Counted from the first letter of the stretch, positions 51,106 to 60,230 are shown. The stretch is 64,000 nt of DNA from Micromonospora aurantiaca ATCC 27029 (GCF_000145235.1 NC_014391.1:1798001-1862000), one strand, 5' to 3'. The notes: a model not told the origin generated them from the letters alone. Numbers and translations: made by a program.

Positions 51106-51761
51106 CGCCGCGCCTGCCTCTCGCTGGTGTGGGCGAGTTCGTAGGTCCGGAAGAGTGATCGGGTCTCGAAACGGAGTTGTTGGGTGTCCATCCGGGCGAC
51201 GCGCCCCGCATCCGCGGTGATCGCCGTGATGCCTGGGCCGCGCAGGTGAAGCGTTAGGCAGCCGTGTGGACTGGAGATCGTCCGTTGCTCGGGTTGCTCC
51301 GGTGCGTGGGTTAGCCGGGCGAGTTCGGCGTCGTTGTGATGCAGGGCGCCCCAGGTGCGCTGCAGCCAGAGGTCGTCGTCGAGTTCGGGTTCCGTGCTGG
51401 TGGCCGGCGGCTGTGCTGGTCGTGCTGGGGCGGGCTGGTCTCGCTGCAACTCCTCAAGCGCGATGGCTTCGAGATGGCTTCTCAGCGCGCCGGTGTATGC
51501 CTCGTAGACGGCATCCCCGATACGGGTCACGCCGGCCTGGCGTCGCCAGTCGCGGCTGATCGTCACATCGTCCACCTGTCCGGCTCTGGTGAGGAGCAGG
51601 CTCACGGACGCGGTGCGGTCCTGGCCGGAGTGAAGCCTCGGCGCGGACCGGGAAGCGAACTCGTCGACAGCGTGTGCGGCGTTCGTGCGCAGCGTGTCGT
51701 CGTCGCCGAGGAAGTCGAGGTTCGCCAAGGACAGCCGATCATTGGCTCTGTCTCCGAACAT
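51102..51761 (-). CDS. YbaB/EbfC-like protein with long C-terminal extension
   Basis: A 219-residue protein. Residues 45-105 have the YbaB pattern (SVSLLLTRAGQVDDVTISRDWR then a long helix with DAVYEAYTGAL). A Pro-rich linker and a beta-rich tail (GCLTLHLRG, AGRVARMD) follow. In actinomycetes such proteins often accompany ESX substrates. Start ATG 51761. First gene of the three-gene operon. Confidence 0.6.
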   Translation of the reverse strand: MFGDRANDRLSLANLDFLGDDDTLRTNAAHAVDEFASRSAPRLHSGQDRTASVSLLLTRAGQVDDVTISRDWRRQAGVTRIGDAVYEAYTGALRSHLEAIALEELQRDQPAPARPAQPPATSTEPELDDDLWLQRTWGALHHNDAELARLTHAPEQPEQRTISSPHGCLTLHLRGPGITAITADAGRVARMDTQQLRFETRSLFRTYELAHTSERQARR

Positions 51762-51954
51762 CAGTCCCAGCCCCCGCGAGATGCCAACGCATACAGTGAT
51801 TTGCTCGTTACGGCGCAGGGGACACCGTACGGGAAACGCGAGAGCCTATGGGGGAGGGTTGCTCGGCTGATTCTGCGGCAGTTGTCGGCTCCGCCTGAAA
51901 AAGTTAGCTGGCGTTGACAGCAGTCTGCTCTGGAGGCCAGAGGATCCGCCGCAC

Positions 51955-52069
51955 ATGGAGGTTCTGCTGATCGCAGAGCGGCAGCGGCTACCCCGGGCAG
52001 AAGGGGGGGACCGCCAACATCTACCACCGCGATGAACTAGCGGCATGGGCAGCGGGCAGCGTCAGGTAG
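51955..52069 (+). pseudogene. Excisionase/AlpA-like HTH remnant
   Basis: ATG 51955 begins MEVLLIAERQRLPR, like the start of MerR/excisionase-type HTH proteins. After a frameshift in the G-run near 52005, RTANIYHRDELAAWAAG matches the usual C-terminal strand and helix (G/R-x-x-x-Y-x-R-D-E-L-x-A-W). The middle is missing. It suggests a past mobile element in this stretch (51762-52184 otherwise holds no gene). Confidence 0.45.
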
Positions 52070-52184
52070 CGACGAGACGGGCGGGAACGGCGAACATCAC
52101 CGTCCCCGCCCAGGTGATACCTAGGACCAGAACACACCACAGCCCTGTGTTGACTCGCTCCGGTCCGTCAGGCAGTCTCGCCCA

Positions 52185-52424
52185 TTACTCGCGCCGTATC
52201 AGGTTGTCAGTTCCAACGCGATACAGAGCGATGAGGAGGCCGACGCTCGCAACTGTCCAGGCCCGAGCGGCGGCTTGACACCCCGGAAGGGGCACACCTG
52301 GCCTATTGAGCCAGGTGTGCCCGCCCCCGGCGCTCCCGGTCAGGACGTTGGCCAACATCAGCATCCAAAAGAGGAGCTTCAGCAGGGTCGCTGCGCCCTC
52401 GCCCGCACGCTGCCACCGGCTCAT
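52185..52424 (-). CDS. Possible small membrane protein (79 aa)
   Basis: From ATG 52424 the frame encodes two hydrophobic helices (LLKLLFWMLMLANVLTG and WTVASVGLLIALYRVG). No ribosome site is seen and a strong hairpin (52290-52322) lies inside it, which argues against translation. Codon bias is only moderately supportive. Confidence 0.35.
   Translation of the reverse strand: MSRWQRAGEGAATLLKLLFWMLMLANVLTGSAGGGHTWLNRPGVPLPGCQAAARAWTVASVGLLIALYRVGTDNLIRRE
52290..52322. terminator. Hairpin, 13-bp stem
   Basis: GGGCACACCTGGC (52290-52302) pairs with 52310-52322 around a 7-nt loop CTATTGA. A typical actinomycete terminator shape, with no obvious gene ending beside it; it falls inside a doubtful small membrane ORF. 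Confidence 0.55.
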
Positions 52425-52993
52425 GCCCGCAGTCGGACCGTGGCTTGAAGGCCTTGCCCTGTGCTTCGCCACTAACCACCCCCTTCGGTCTGCGGGACCA
52501 TCGCAGTCCCGCCGCAACGCCGCTCGACACCCTTGTCCTTGCGGCCCTTGCCGGCGGCCAACCTAGTGGCTTTGGAGATGCGCCACCACCAACTCGGGGC
52601 GGTAGGTCCAGCAAATGCTCGACGTCGGAACCGGGCCTCCGCATCTCGTCACCGGGGCACCGCCGAGACGAAGCCTTATGGCCCACAACCGCCGAGAGAC
52701 GGTCCCAGGTGCCCCAGCGGGACCAACTCTTACCTGACCCGCCCCTCGGCCAAGGTCCGGCCGTCTCTGCCGTACCGGGCGCTGAGCGTCGCCGTGTGTG
52801 TGCTGTTGCTGGCTCAGTTGGGATTGGCGGTGTCGATCGGTGTCCGGCCGCACGGGATGTGCCCTGGCTGTGGATCGCGTTGATCGCGCTCGCGTCCGTG
52901 CTGGCCTGCGGAGTCGCTGCGGCCCGCAGATCCCTTTGACCGCTTACACAAGGAGTGGCGTGAGGCGGGGATGGAACTTGGGCGAGGACGCCG
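52425..52993. other. Gene-poor stretch before the methyltransferase gene
   Basis: About 570 bp. Several frames overlap with low-complexity, Arg/Pro-rich products; a plus-strand frame around 52780-52870 has one hydrophobic stretch (VCVLLLAQLGLAVSIGV) but no convincing start. Nothing supported. Confidence 0.4.
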
Positions 52994-54271
52994 TCACAGA
53001 CCGGTCTGCCGCCTTATGTTTGCGGCGGTGTTTCGCGCAGGCGTGGAGGGGCCCTTGCTGGGCCAGGTGATCGCGATGGTGGTGTGCGGGCGGGGGATCA
53101 GTAGCCGCAGGTGGTTGGTGGGGCTGGGTGCGGTGCCGGTGGGGTAGACGGCGATGTGTGGGCCGGGTTGGTGTCGGTGGTGGCGGTTCCAGGCGGCGAT
53201 GAGGTCGAGGATGTGGCCGGTGAGTGTGGTGGCGTGGGGTCCGTAGCCGTGGGCGCCGAACTGCCAGGTGGTGTTGTCGAGTTGGCGGGTGGCGAGGTAG
53301 GCGATGCTGTCGGCGGTGAGCAGGGCCGGGCAGGCCACCCAGTTCTGCGGTGCCAGGTCGGCGGCGCGTTGCCGATCGACGGCGAGTAGACCGTGAGGGT
53401 GGGGTTGGCTGGCCAGCCATAGTTGCAGGGTGTCGAAGGGGGTCGCCGGTGGGGTGGTGACCGGTGACCAGGTGTCGTGCCGAGGTCCGTTGAGGGCGGC
53501 GGGCAGCGCGCGGAGATCCAGGGCCTCGGTGACAGGGTCGTCGATGAATACGGTGACGTCGTCGCCGCGTAGGTGGTGTGGTGTGACGGGGTTGGCGCCG
53601 GCGCCTTGTATCGGGACGAAGCCGCAGACGAGGGCATTGGTGGCGACGAGGTGTCCGCTGTCGCGGACGAGGGTGAGGCAGCGGGTGTGGCCTCGCATCC
53701 GAAGTGGGGCGACGAGGACGCCGTCGGGGGTGAGCTGGTCGGTCCAGGCGGGTGGGATGTCGCTGGTCTCGACGGTGACGATGATGGCGTCGTACGGGGC
53801 GGCCGCCGCCCATCCTTCGTCCGCGTCGGCGTGCACCGCCGCAACGTGCGGGTAGCCGGCGGTGTCGAGGGCGGTGCGGGCGTGGGCGATGACGGCGGGG
53901 TCGATGTCGATGCTGGTGACCGTGCCGTATGGGCCGACGACCTCGGCGATGAGCGCGGCGTTGTAGCCGCCGGATCCGACCTCCAGCACCCGTGCGCCGG
54001 GCTGAAGGTGGGCGGCGTGCAGCATGGCGGCTTGAAGCCACGGCGCGGAGATCGAACTGGTCGCCTTGCCGTCCGGGCCGCGTCGGGTGACCACCACGTC
54101 GTCGGCGTACGCGGCCTCGACACTGACTCCCGAGGGCGTGAACAGGTGCCGCGGGACCCGTCTGAATGCCGCTTCCACGGCCGGTGAGGTGATCGCACCG
54201 TCGGCGAGCAACGTGTCGACCAGTCGAGCGCGAGCCATCTTCGTGAGCTCGGTGTCGAGCGGATCGGCCAT
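52994..54271 (-). CDS. Protein-L-isoaspartate O-methyltransferase homologue, FxLD-system type
   Basis: A 425-residue methyltransferase. ARLVDTLLADGAITSPAVEAAFRRVPRHLFTP and motif I VLEVGSGGYNAAL (about 95-107) are typical of PIMT-like enzymes attached to FxLD lanthipeptide loci, where they convert Asp to isoaspartate in the peptide. The C-terminal half (LQLWLASQPHPHGLLAVDR, TWQFGAHGYGP) is specific to that group. ATG 54271 has GGGAG 6 nt upstream. No FxLD precursor peptide or lanthionine synthetase is seen nearby, so the substrate here is open. Confidence 0.8.
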   Translation of the reverse strand: MADPLDTELTKMARARLVDTLLADGAITSPAVEAAFRRVPRHLFTPSGVSVEAAYADDVVVTRRGPDGKATSSISAPWLQAAMLHAAHLQPGARVLEVGSGGYNAALIAEVVGPYGTVTSIDIDPAVIAHARTALDTAGYPHVAAVHADADEGWAAAAPYDAIIVTVETSDIPPAWTDQLTPDGVLVAPLRMRGHTRCLTLVRDSGHLVATNALVCGFVPIQGAGANPVTPHHLRGDDVTVFIDDPVTEALDLRALPAALNGPRHDTWSPVTTPPATPFDTLQLWLASQPHPHGLLAVDRQRAADLAPQNWVACPALLTADSIAYLATRQLDNTTWQFGAHGYGPHATTLTGHILDLIAAWNRHHRHQPGPHIAVYPTGTAPSPTNHLRLLIPRPHTTIAITWPSKGPSTPARNTAANIRRQTGL

Positions 54272-54374
54272 TGTTGGCTCCCTGCGGTTCGGGCGCTCAG
54301 CGCGCGAGTTCATCCCTGACCTGGTCGGGCCGAGATCCTGGGGCGTGGGGTGATCTTGTGCAGCCTGCCGGTTG

Positions 54375-55196
54375 TCAAGACTGCCGGGCCCTCGGCCGTG
54401 GCTCACGGCCTTGAGCTACGCCCCCGTGGGCCCGGTGGATCGCCCACTCGCCGGTCCATCGGGCGAGGTCGTGCACCCAGCGCTCGGTGTTGTGTCGGGC
54501 CTTGGTCGCCCACTTCGCGGCGTTGGCCGAGGCGAAATGGTTGAGCACGTCAGCGCTTGTGGCGGTCCAGGCTGGGAATTGCCCGAGCCAGTCTTCGGCT
54601 TGGTCGGCGGTGTGGCCGCTGCCGATCAGCCATTGGACGAGTAGCGCGAGTTCGACCCAGGCAGCTGCTTTGGTGGCCCATGCCCAGTCGACGATGCGTA
54701 GGCCGTGCGGGGTGATGATCAGGTTGGTCGGGTTGAGGTCGGAGTGCACGAGTGTCCCGCCGTCCATCGCCGGGTGCGCGAACCCGAGCCGGCCGGCCGG
54801 GGTGAACCACCGATCGCCCGGCGCCGGCGTCTGCTGGAGGTCTTTCAGGGCGGCGGTGAGCAGGTCGAGATCCGGGCTGCCGGGGGACAGGTCGGGGTGG
54901 GGGCCGGCGAGATGCTCGGTCCCCACCACCAGCCAGCCATCGGCCTCGAAGTGCCACCGCAGCGCCGGCGGGTACCGGTCGACGGCTTGGGTGACGGCCA
55001 GCTCGTAGCGCAGCGACTGGACGGCCCATTCGCCGAAGGCTGCTTTGACGAAGACCGGTCCGGACGGGCCGGTGACGGTCGAGGCGATCTGTGCGTGGTT
55101 GCCGTCGGGTGCCGGGGATGCCTCGAACGCTCCACCGACCTGTTCGGTGATCCTGGTGATCACGCTGCGGGGCAGGGCCGTCCAGTCGCTGCGCAT
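54375..55196 (-). CDS. Aminoglycoside-phosphotransferase-fold protein
   Basis: A 273-residue APH/choline-kinase-like protein. The catalytic loop LVHSDLNPTNLI (H-x-D-x4-N) and the metal-binding VDWAWATK are intact; the N-lobe has VFVKAA as the ATP-contact Lys strand. It may phosphorylate a small molecule; resistance is only one option. Start near 55196, 12 bp after the stop of the next upstream gene, so they are co-transcribed. Confidence 0.8.
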   Translation of the reverse strand: MRSDWTALPRSVITRITEQVGGAFEASPAPDGNHAQIASTVTGPSGPVFVKAAFGEWAVQSLRYELAVTQAVDRYPPALRWHFEADGWLVVGTEHLAGPHPDLSPGSPDLDLLTAALKDLQQTPAPGDRWFTPAGRLGFAHPAMDGGTLVHSDLNPTNLIITPHGLRIVDWAWATKAAAWVELALLVQWLIGSGHTADQAEDWLGQFPAWTATSADVLNHFASANAAKWATKARHNTERWVHDLARWTGEWAIHRAHGGVAQGREPRPRARQS

Positions 55197-55208
55197 CAGG
55201 TTCTTCTG

Positions 55209-55697
55209 TTACCGGCCGGGCTGCGGCGGGTTCGGCGGACAGCAGGACTCGGCCTCACCGCCCCAGAATTCCATGTCGATCTGGTAGCCGGTGTCGTGCA
55301 ACGCCGCGAGGGTGTAGGTGATCGCGGTGCCGTCTCGCATGGCTTCGGTCAGGATCGGGCGGTGGTGCACGTAGTGGCCGGCGATCTGGTGGCAGGCGGC
55401 GGTGTAGGGCTCGCTGATCTGCAGGAGGGCGTGCCAGACGGCGTCGACCGGTCGGGTGGGCACGACCCGGTAGGACTCGCCGGTCGGCAGGAGCATCCCG
55501 AAGTCGGGCTTGCCGGCCTGGTCGGCGTGGGCCTTCAGGAAGACCAGGAATTGCCCGACCGCACGCTCGGCGTAGGTGTGGCTCACCTCCTGCCGGGCGG
55601 CGAAGTAGCGGGTCAGCTTGTCGAACACCTCGCCCGACACGAGCGGGCGCGGGTCCTGTGCGACGGTCGTGACGGGTCTGTCTGCGGTGATGCTCAA
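55209..55697 (-). CDS. Conserved actinobacterial protein with C-terminal CC motif
   Basis: A 162-residue protein. FDKLTRYFAARQEVSHTYAERAVGQFLVFLKAHA and VDAVWHALLQISEPYTAACHQIAGHYVHHRP recall glycine-rich-domain-like proteins with a D-x-x-WH and HH pattern. The end ESCCPPNPPQPG is unusual. TTG 55697 is chosen for AAGGAGG 4 nt upstream. Function not known; the H/W motif and C-terminal Cys pair could bind metal. Confidence 0.65.
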   Translation of the reverse strand: MSITADRPVTTVAQDPRPLVSGEVFDKLTRYFAARQEVSHTYAERAVGQFLVFLKAHADQAGKPDFGMLLPTGESYRVVPTRPVDAVWHALLQISEPYTAACHQIAGHYVHHRPILTEAMRDGTAITYTLAALHDTGYQIDMEFWGGEAESCCPPNPPQPGR

Positions 55698-55847
55698 GAT
55701 TCCTCCTTGATCGCGAACGGGGATGAGCGCGTATCAGGCCGCCGTCGGGGCGGTGATGCGAGCGTTTGTCGTGCGGTGATGTAGAGGGGACGTCTCGGCC
55801 AGGCCGTCGCGGAGGTCCCCTCACCAGCGGCAGGCTGCGGTGCTTGC

Positions 55848-56180
55848 TCACCGCTGCTTGAGGATCGATCTTCGGAATGGGCCCCAGGCCACGAAGCGGT
55901 CGAACATCTCCTGCGGGCTCGGTCCGTCGTGTGGGTTGAGGTGGAACAGGTCGCGCATCGCCTCGAACATCAGCCCGCTGAGGTAGATCGAGAGCGCGGG
56001 GAGCGCCGATTCGTACTCCACTTTCAACAGCAGCCGGGCCTGCGGGCATGGCCACGGCTGACCGCATGCCCGGCATGCCCACGTCGGCCGCAGCGGGGTG
56101 TGCGGAGGTGTCGTTTCGGTTCTGTAGCGCGGCCGATCTGGCGTGGGGCCGGCGTCCGGCGTCTGCAGGTGCGACGACAT
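55848..56180 (-). CDS. Small protein with CxxCGxPWPC zinc-like motif
   Basis: A 110-residue protein. WACRACGQPWPCPQAR (about 36-51) precedes a helical part (ALSIYLSGLMFEAMRDLF, PSPQEMFDRFVAWGP). The motif is frequent in short actinobacterial proteins sometimes labelled flavin reductases without good support. ATG 56180 begins the compact protein. First gene of the group leading to the 162-aa and APH-like genes, but with a 150-bp gap. Confidence 0.65.
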   Translation of the reverse strand: MSSHLQTPDAGPTPDRPRYRTETTPPHTPLRPTWACRACGQPWPCPQARLLLKVEYESALPALSIYLSGLMFEAMRDLFHLNPHDGPSPQEMFDRFVAWGPFRRSILKQR

Positions 56181-56421
56181 CACCGACGGCTCCCAGGTGC
56201 TCGCACCTGCCATTCCTGGCGGGGTTGCTCGCTCGGGCCCGTTCGACGGCCAGAGCCGGCCCACGCTCGTAGATCCATGAGGAAGTACCTCTTTCCTTCG
56301 CCGTTGTCGGTAGGCGGTGGCGATGATTCGGTGGCCTGGTGCTGCCGTGGCTACGCGTCGCAGCTTGGGCGACCCCTGCTGCTGATCGCGCCTGCGACGG
56401 TGGAGGTTGGTGGCCGGCCGG

Positions 56422-57105
56422 TCAGGGTCCGACGGGGCCGCCGGCGTGGGTGGTGTGGCCGCGTTCGAGGATGAGGACGTACGAGAACAGGCCCGCCCGG
56501 CGGCCGGTCAGCCGTTCGTGCGCGGCGAGGACCTCGCCGATTTGCGGGTCGACCAGGAGCTGCGAGGTGGATCCGTCGGCGGTGACGGTGAACGTCAGGC
56601 CGGTGCAGCCGACGAGGTCGGTGCTTTGGCCGCGGTAGGTGATGCCGGGGATGTCGGCGATGACACGCAGGCTCGTCGCCCGCAGGTCCTGGTTGAGGTA
56701 CTGGCTGCTCACGAGCGCGACGACACCGCTGATGAGCACCCGCGAATAGGCGAGGTCGGTGGCCAGTTCTCCGGGCGCTACCGCCCCGGCCAGCACGTCC
56801 GCGTCTTCCAGGAGTGCGTCGGGCAGGTATGGGTGCAAGCCGCCGGGCAGGTGCTCGTTCGTTTTCTTCGGTGCCTCGCCGGGTGTGGTGTCGATGGGGT
56901 CGGCGAGGGCGGTGAGCCGCTGCCACGGGGTCAATCCTGGCCCGGTGGCGCTGGGGTGCGTGGTGGCGGATCGGCTGCCGGCGACCGTGGGCGCGGTCGA
57001 CGCGGGCCTCGGATGGCCGGGGGAGCTGGCGAAGCAGTCGGCGAGCAGGACGCTGCCGACCAGGTTCACCGCCAGGCGGGTGGGGACCGTCGAGGGGAGC
57101 ATCAC
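56422..57105 (-). CDS. CU044_5270-family protein
   Basis: A 227-residue protein resembling the CU044_5270 family of actinobacteria (ADIPGITYRGQSTDLVG, TFTVTADGSTSQLLVDPQIGEVLAA, FSYVLILERGHT). The N-terminus (LAVNLVGSVLLADCFASS) is a weak signal-like stretch. It lies 25 bp downstream of the GPP34 gene on the same strand and may be part of that operon. Function unknown. Confidence 0.65.
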   Translation of the reverse strand: MMLPSTVPTRLAVNLVGSVLLADCFASSPGHPRPASTAPTVAGSRSATTHPSATGPGLTPWQRLTALADPIDTTPGEAPKKTNEHLPGGLHPYLPDALLEDADVLAGAVAPGELATDLAYSRVLISGVVALVSSQYLNQDLRATSLRVIADIPGITYRGQSTDLVGCTGLTFTVTADGSTSQLLVDPQIGEVLAAHERLTGRRAGLFSYVLILERGHTTHAGGPVGP

Positions 57106-57130
57106 GGTGTCGGGGGTTCCTTCCTCGTGG

Positions 57131-57805
57131 TTAGCGGTAGGTGGCGGTGGCGAGGTCGCCGATGGCGGCGTCGACGGCGGTAGTGATGTCGCGGACGGGC
57201 CGGTGGTGTTGCTCGGCGATGGCGCGCAGCTGGGCGGCGACGGTGGTGGTGTCGTCGTGGAGATAGAGGTGACCGGTGAGGTTGAGGGCGACGACGAGTC
57301 CGGCGAGGGCGGCGGTGTGGTTGTCGGGTTGCTCGCGCCCGTCGGCGAGGTAGCGCAGGCGAGCGCGCGCGATGACGGGCCACCGCTGGTGGGTGGGCAG
57401 GTAGGTGTCGGCGCGGATCAGTCCGCCGAGTCGGCGGTGGCTGGTGTGGCGGAGGATCCCTGCGGCGTGCAGGCCGGCGCGGGTGCGTTCGTAGAGGTCG
57501 TCGGCGAACCCGCGCAGCCAGTGGCGCAGCGGTGGGGCGGGCCGGGTGTGGCGCAGGCTGGTGAGGGCGGCATCGGTAATGAGGTCGCCGACGGGCCGGT
57601 CGATGTGCAACCGAACCCGCTGCTCCCCAACCTGGCCGTGGCCGTCGAGGGTGGTGCGGCCGGTGAGGACGAGGTCGATGAGGACGGCGCCGGCGAGACC
57701 GAGGGCCAGGGCTTGGCGGTGGATGTGGGGTTGGCCGGTGTCGTCGTTGTGGGCCAGCAGGTACAGCTCGTCGCGCAGCGGCAGCCCGGGCACCGAAGCG
57801 GTCAT
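57131..57805 (-). CDS. GPP34 (GOLPH3-like) family protein
   Basis: A 224-residue helical protein. LRDELYLLAHND, ALALGLAGAVLIDLVLTGR and RHWLRGFADDLYERTRAGLHAAGILR match the GPP34/GOLPH3 fold, which binds phosphatidylinositol phosphates in eukaryotes and is of unknown use in actinomycetes. The start overlaps the acetamidase stop by 4 bp (ATGA). Confidence 0.9.
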   Translation of the reverse strand: MTASVPGLPLRDELYLLAHNDDTGQPHIHRQALALGLAGAVLIDLVLTGRTTLDGHGQVGEQRVRLHIDRPVGDLITDAALTSLRHTRPAPPLRHWLRGFADDLYERTRAGLHAAGILRHTSHRRLGGLIRADTYLPTHQRWPVIARARLRYLADGREQPDNHTAALAGLVVALNLTGHLYLHDDTTTVAAQLRAIAEQHHRPVRDITTAVDAAIGDLATATYR

Positions 57806-58827
57806 CGCTGCCCCTGGATGAGGTCACGGAGCCGGGCGTGGGCGTCTGCGTAGGCGGGCTGCGGCTGGGGGAGGTGGGCCTTGTCGATGGCGGCGAGGAC
57901 CGTGTAGTTGGGGTCGCAGACGTTGCCGATCGGCGCCCGGCCGGCTTGGGAGATGAGCTGGTAGGCGTCGAGGGTGTCCAGACGGCACAGGTCGGCGGTC
58001 CAGGTGGTGAGGTCCTGGTGGGCGATGCGGTAGGCGTCCTCGAGTGGTCGGGCGCAGCCGACGGACATGATCGCGGTGTCTGTTTCCAGCCGCGGCCACG
58101 CGGTGGGACGGCCGCCCTTGATGACCTCGACGGCGAGGGTGGTGACGGTGGCGATCTCCACCGCGACCCCGCACGCTTCACCCTCGCCTTGGCGGGCGTG
58201 TCCGTCACCGAGGGCGAGGAGCGCGCCGTGGACGTTGACGCCGAGGTAGAGGGTGGTGCCGGCGCGCAGTTCGGGTGTGTCGAGGTTCCCGCCGTAGTAG
58301 TCCGGGACGATCGTGGCGCGCGTTTCCATCGCGGCGGGGGCGACGCCGATCGTGCCGATCATCGGATCCAGCGGCAGCTCAACGCTGTTGTCGCTGGTGG
58401 TGGCGCAGTACCGCACGGTTCCGGCGGTGGGGTCGATGTGGTAGACCCACACGCGCTCGTCGAGGGGTGGTTGGAGGGTCGCGGTGTGCGGGGTCGAGGT
58501 CAGCGCCCCGAAGTACGGGAACGTCGCGGACACACCCCAGTCCCGAGCCGGAACGATCGAGGCGATGTGGACGGCGAGGGTGTCGCCGGGTTCGGCGTCC
58601 TCGACGAAGAACGGCCCCGACACCGGATTCAGATACGGCATCGCGCACACCTGCGACGGCAGATCCGCCGGACCGCGCACCCGGCCGCCGAAGCAGTCCT
58701 CGGTGTGCACGGTGAACACGTCACCGGAGCGCACATGCGCCACAGGGATCCGCCCGCCGAAGGTGTAGGCCAACTCGTCACGCGCCGGCCGATACGTGAA
58801 GTGACTTCCGGAAGACATCGTGGTCAC
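57802..58827 (-). CDS. Acetamidase/formamidase-family protein
   Basis: A 341-residue FmdA-type amidase. VRSGDVFTVHTEDCFGG, NPVSGPFFVEDAEPGDTLAVHI, NLDTPELRAGTTLYLGVNVHGALLALGDGHARQGEGE and AYQLISQAG are family marks, including the GDGHA metal-binding turn. It hydrolyses short amides to ammonia and acid. Start GTG 58827 overlaps the permease stop; the next gene overlaps its own stop. The permease may import its substrate or product. Confidence 0.9.
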   Translation of the reverse strand: MTTMSSGSHFTYRPARDELAYTFGGRIPVAHVRSGDVFTVHTEDCFGGRVRGPADLPSQVCAMPYLNPVSGPFFVEDAEPGDTLAVHIASIVPARDWGVSATFPYFGALTSTPHTATLQPPLDERVWVYHIDPTAGTVRYCATTSDNSVELPLDPMIGTIGVAPAAMETRATIVPDYYGGNLDTPELRAGTTLYLGVNVHGALLALGDGHARQGEGEACGVAVEIATVTTLAVEVIKGGRPTAWPRLETDTAIMSVGCARPLEDAYRIAHQDLTTWTADLCRLDTLDAYQLISQAGRAPIGNVCDPNYTVLAAIDKAHLPQPQPAYADAHARLRDLIQGQR

Positions 58828-60230
58828 ACCCGCTCCAGGTCACGAGCGGACCGCTGCACTGGCGCCAGGCCGGACAGCGACGGGCGGCGGCCGGACAGGT
58901 AGAGACCGGCGAGCACGACCATGCCGAGAGCGAGCCAGGCCAGGCCGAGGCGCTGCGCGGCGATGTTCGCGTTCACCACCACATAGGCCAAGATCGCGAA
59001 CCCGATCCCCGGCATGACCAGGTGCGCCCACCAGTTGCCGCTGCGCCGCCGGATGAGGTGGTGCACGACGACGGAGACGTGCAGGACCAGGAACGCGACC
59101 ATCGCCCCGAAGTTGATCAGCGACGACAGCAGGGTGATCCCGTCAGCGCGGGTGGCCATGTACAGGCCCAGGGCGAGGGACACGGCGCCGGTGAGCAGGG
59201 TCGCGTTGATCGGCACGTTCCGGCGTACCGACACCTTCGCCAAGAAGCTCGGGAGCTGCCGGTCGCGGGCCATCGCGTACAACAGCCGGGACGTCGCGAC
59301 CTGCGCGACCATCGAATTCGGCAGACCCCATGCGATCGCCGTCGCCACCGCGCACAGCGTCGCCAGCCAGCCACCGCCAGCCACCGCGGCCGCGCCGTAG
59401 AAGGCAGTGCCGTTCGGATCACCCTGCGCTAGAAGCACGCCCGGGTCGGGGACGAGCATCGCGGCCAGCCACGTCTGCGCGATGAACAACACCCCCGCCA
59501 GGACGAGGACAGTGGCCATCGCCCGGCCGATCTGCCGAGAACCGCCCTTGGCCTCCTCGGCCAGCATGCTGATGCCGTCGAAACCCAGGAAACTGAGTAC
59601 AGCGATCGACACCGCCCCCGCCACCACCGACCAGGTGAACGTGTCGGCGTCGTAGAACGCGTCCCAGCTGAACCGGCCCCTACCCGAGGCGAGAGCCCAG
59701 CAGGCGACGCCCAGGAAGACCGCCAGGACGATCAGCTCGCCGACGAGCATCACCCGAGTCACCATCGCGGTCATGCGGATGCCGACCGAGTTGACGACCG
59801 TGTTCACCGCGACGAACCCCAGCAGCCACAACCACACCGGCACCGCCGGCACGGTGGCATGCATCGCCACCGACGCCACCAGATACAGCAAGCCCGGCAC
59901 GAGAACGTAGTCGAGCAGGATCACCCAACCGGCCAGAAAACCGACCGGCGCGCTGATGCCCCGGCCGGCGTAGTTGTAGACGCTTCCCGACATCGGGAAC
60001 GCCTTCACCATCTGCGCGTACGAGAACGCGGTGAACACCAACGCCACCACACCGACCGCGTACGCCAGGGCCACCATCCCGCCGGAGCCGGCGTACACGC
60101 TGCCGAAAATCGCCATCGGCGCGATCGGCACCATATACACCAAGCCATACGCGACCAGGTCCCGGAATCGAAGGCGGCGTGCCAACTCCTGTGTGTAGCC
60201 GTAACGCTTCAGCTCATCATGATCCGGCAT
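58824..60230 (-). CDS. APC-superfamily amino-acid permease
   Basis: A 468-residue integral membrane protein with about 12 hydrophobic helices. The unwound first helix GLVYMVPIAPMAIFGSVYAGSGGMVALAY, AFPMSGSVYNYAG and LSFLGFDGISMLAEEAKGGSRQIG mark the APC family. It is first in the three-gene operon with the acetamidase and GPP34 protein. Likely substrate: an amino acid or amide such as an N-acyl compound, inferred only from context. ATG 60230. Confidence 0.92.
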   Translation of the reverse strand: MPDHDELKRYGYTQELARRLRFRDLVAYGLVYMVPIAPMAIFGSVYAGSGGMVALAYAVGVVALVFTAFSYAQMVKAFPMSGSVYNYAGRGISAPVGFLAGWVILLDYVLVPGLLYLVASVAMHATVPAVPVWLWLLGFVAVNTVVNSVGIRMTAMVTRVMLVGELIVLAVFLGVACWALASGRGRFSWDAFYDADTFTWSVVAGAVSIAVLSFLGFDGISMLAEEAKGGSRQIGRAMATVLVLAGVLFIAQTWLAAMLVPDPGVLLAQGDPNGTAFYGAAAVAGGGWLATLCAVATAIAWGLPNSMVAQVATSRLLYAMARDRQLPSFLAKVSVRRNVPINATLLTGAVSLALGLYMATRADGITLLSSLINFGAMVAFLVLHVSVVVHHLIRRRSGNWWAHLVMPGIGFAILAYVVVNANIAAQRLGLAWLALGMVVLAGLYLSGRRPSLSGLAPVQRSARDLERV

